This document shows, in pieces, positions 63,792-64,000 of a stretch of 64,000 nucleotides of DNA. A program made the position numbers and the translations under genes. The notes under the pieces are model-generated. The model did not search any database and had not been told where the DNA came from. It saw only the letters and a list, made by a program, of their open reading frames with translations. Every line of letters starts with the position of its first letter. The stretch's first letter is position 1. The DNA comes from Pseudanabaenaceae cyanobacterium SKYG29 (lineage in GTDB: Bacteria; Cyanobacteriota; Cyanobacteriia; Pseudanabaenales; Pseudanabaenaceae). The stretch lies in contig JANWWT010000007.1 in the NCBI GenBank assembly GCA_025055675.1, forward strand, positions 84,927 to 148,926. The letters run 5' to 3'.

Positions 63792-64000
63792 ATCTTTGTT
63801 AATGACAAACCGATCGGTTGTTTGTAGTCTTACAATATCAGAATGACAGAGAGAAAAACGATCGGGTAGATAAGTTTGTATTTATCTTTTACCAATTTTG
63901 CTGACTTCTTCAAAACAATGAATATTTGATAAAAAAGAGAGAAGGACGGTGATTACGTGATTGAGGTATACTATTGCTATTAGTTTTGCAGGAAGTTCTC
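63792..64000. other. AT-rich end of the window
   Basis: These 209 nt hold a 12-bp palindrome AACCGATCGGTT (near 63808) and AT-rich sequence that may lead to a gene beyond the window. No coding region is supportable. Confidence 0.4.

Overview
The window comes from a thylakoid-bearing, phycoerythrin-producing cyanobacterium. It holds a complete cpeCDESTR-type phycoerythrin linker, lyase and regulator operon, NDH-1 subunit M, a PsbY-like protein, flavodiiron Flv3, Tic22, Ycf20, DUF2996 and a CmpA-type bicarbonate-binding protein. The CGATCG hexamer, core of the cyanobacterial HIP1 repeat, recurs throughout. I cannot name the species. The DNA is gene-dense with short gaps, many touching or overlapping genes, and no insertion sequence, prophage or CRISPR array that I can see.

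Layout. 0-13.4 kb is mostly housekeeping: a phosphate-type two-component pair (the regulator is cut by the window edge) running into an antisense tRNA-Ser, then gyrA, an SDR reductase, an ECF-like ATPase, citrate synthase, a PsbY-like protein, uppP, a His-type Dps, rpsP-khpA, a low-complexity-tail membrane protein, a catalytically degenerate site-2 protease and recF. 13.5-16.6 kb has a small secreted coiled-coil protein, a CAX exchanger, an OmpA-like protein and active RseP. 16.7-23.4 kb is a tight four-gene run: flv3, cry-DASH, REC-GGDEF-EAL and REC-histidine kinase. 23.6-38.3 kb holds pheT, clpS, two CPBP proteases, a permuted subtilase, metH, tic22, ndhM-DUF2996, and agmatine deiminase next to a PLP decarboxylase.

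38.3-42.7 kb is a type I secretion pair: HlyD and a cNMP-domain ABC exporter with a dead C39 domain. 42.9-46.9 kb has mnmD, ycf20, aguB, an ArsA-like ATPase and nadK. 46.9-50.3 kb pairs a hybrid histidine kinase with a Ser/Thr-kinase-REC fusion. 50.4-51.7 kb is an orphan CmpA. 52.1-56.1 kb is the phycoerythrin operon with a clear promoter, a leader hairpin and a terminator-like hairpin after cpeC. 56.2-63.7 kb holds two large, divergent Calx-beta/RTX proteins, which are plausible cargo for the type I exporter.

How the parts fit. Light and redox functions dominate: phycoerythrin rods, Flv3 electron sink, cry-DASH, NDH-1 and Dps. Signalling genes (c-di-GMP, kinases) sit beside or within these operons. 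AguA and AguB together convert agmatine to putrescine. The most unusual items are the flv3/cry/c-di-GMP/kinase run, the mirrored RTX modules in the two Calx-beta proteins, the inactive site-2 protease, the free-standing HlyD-like hairpin protein, and the hairpins in the cpe operon.
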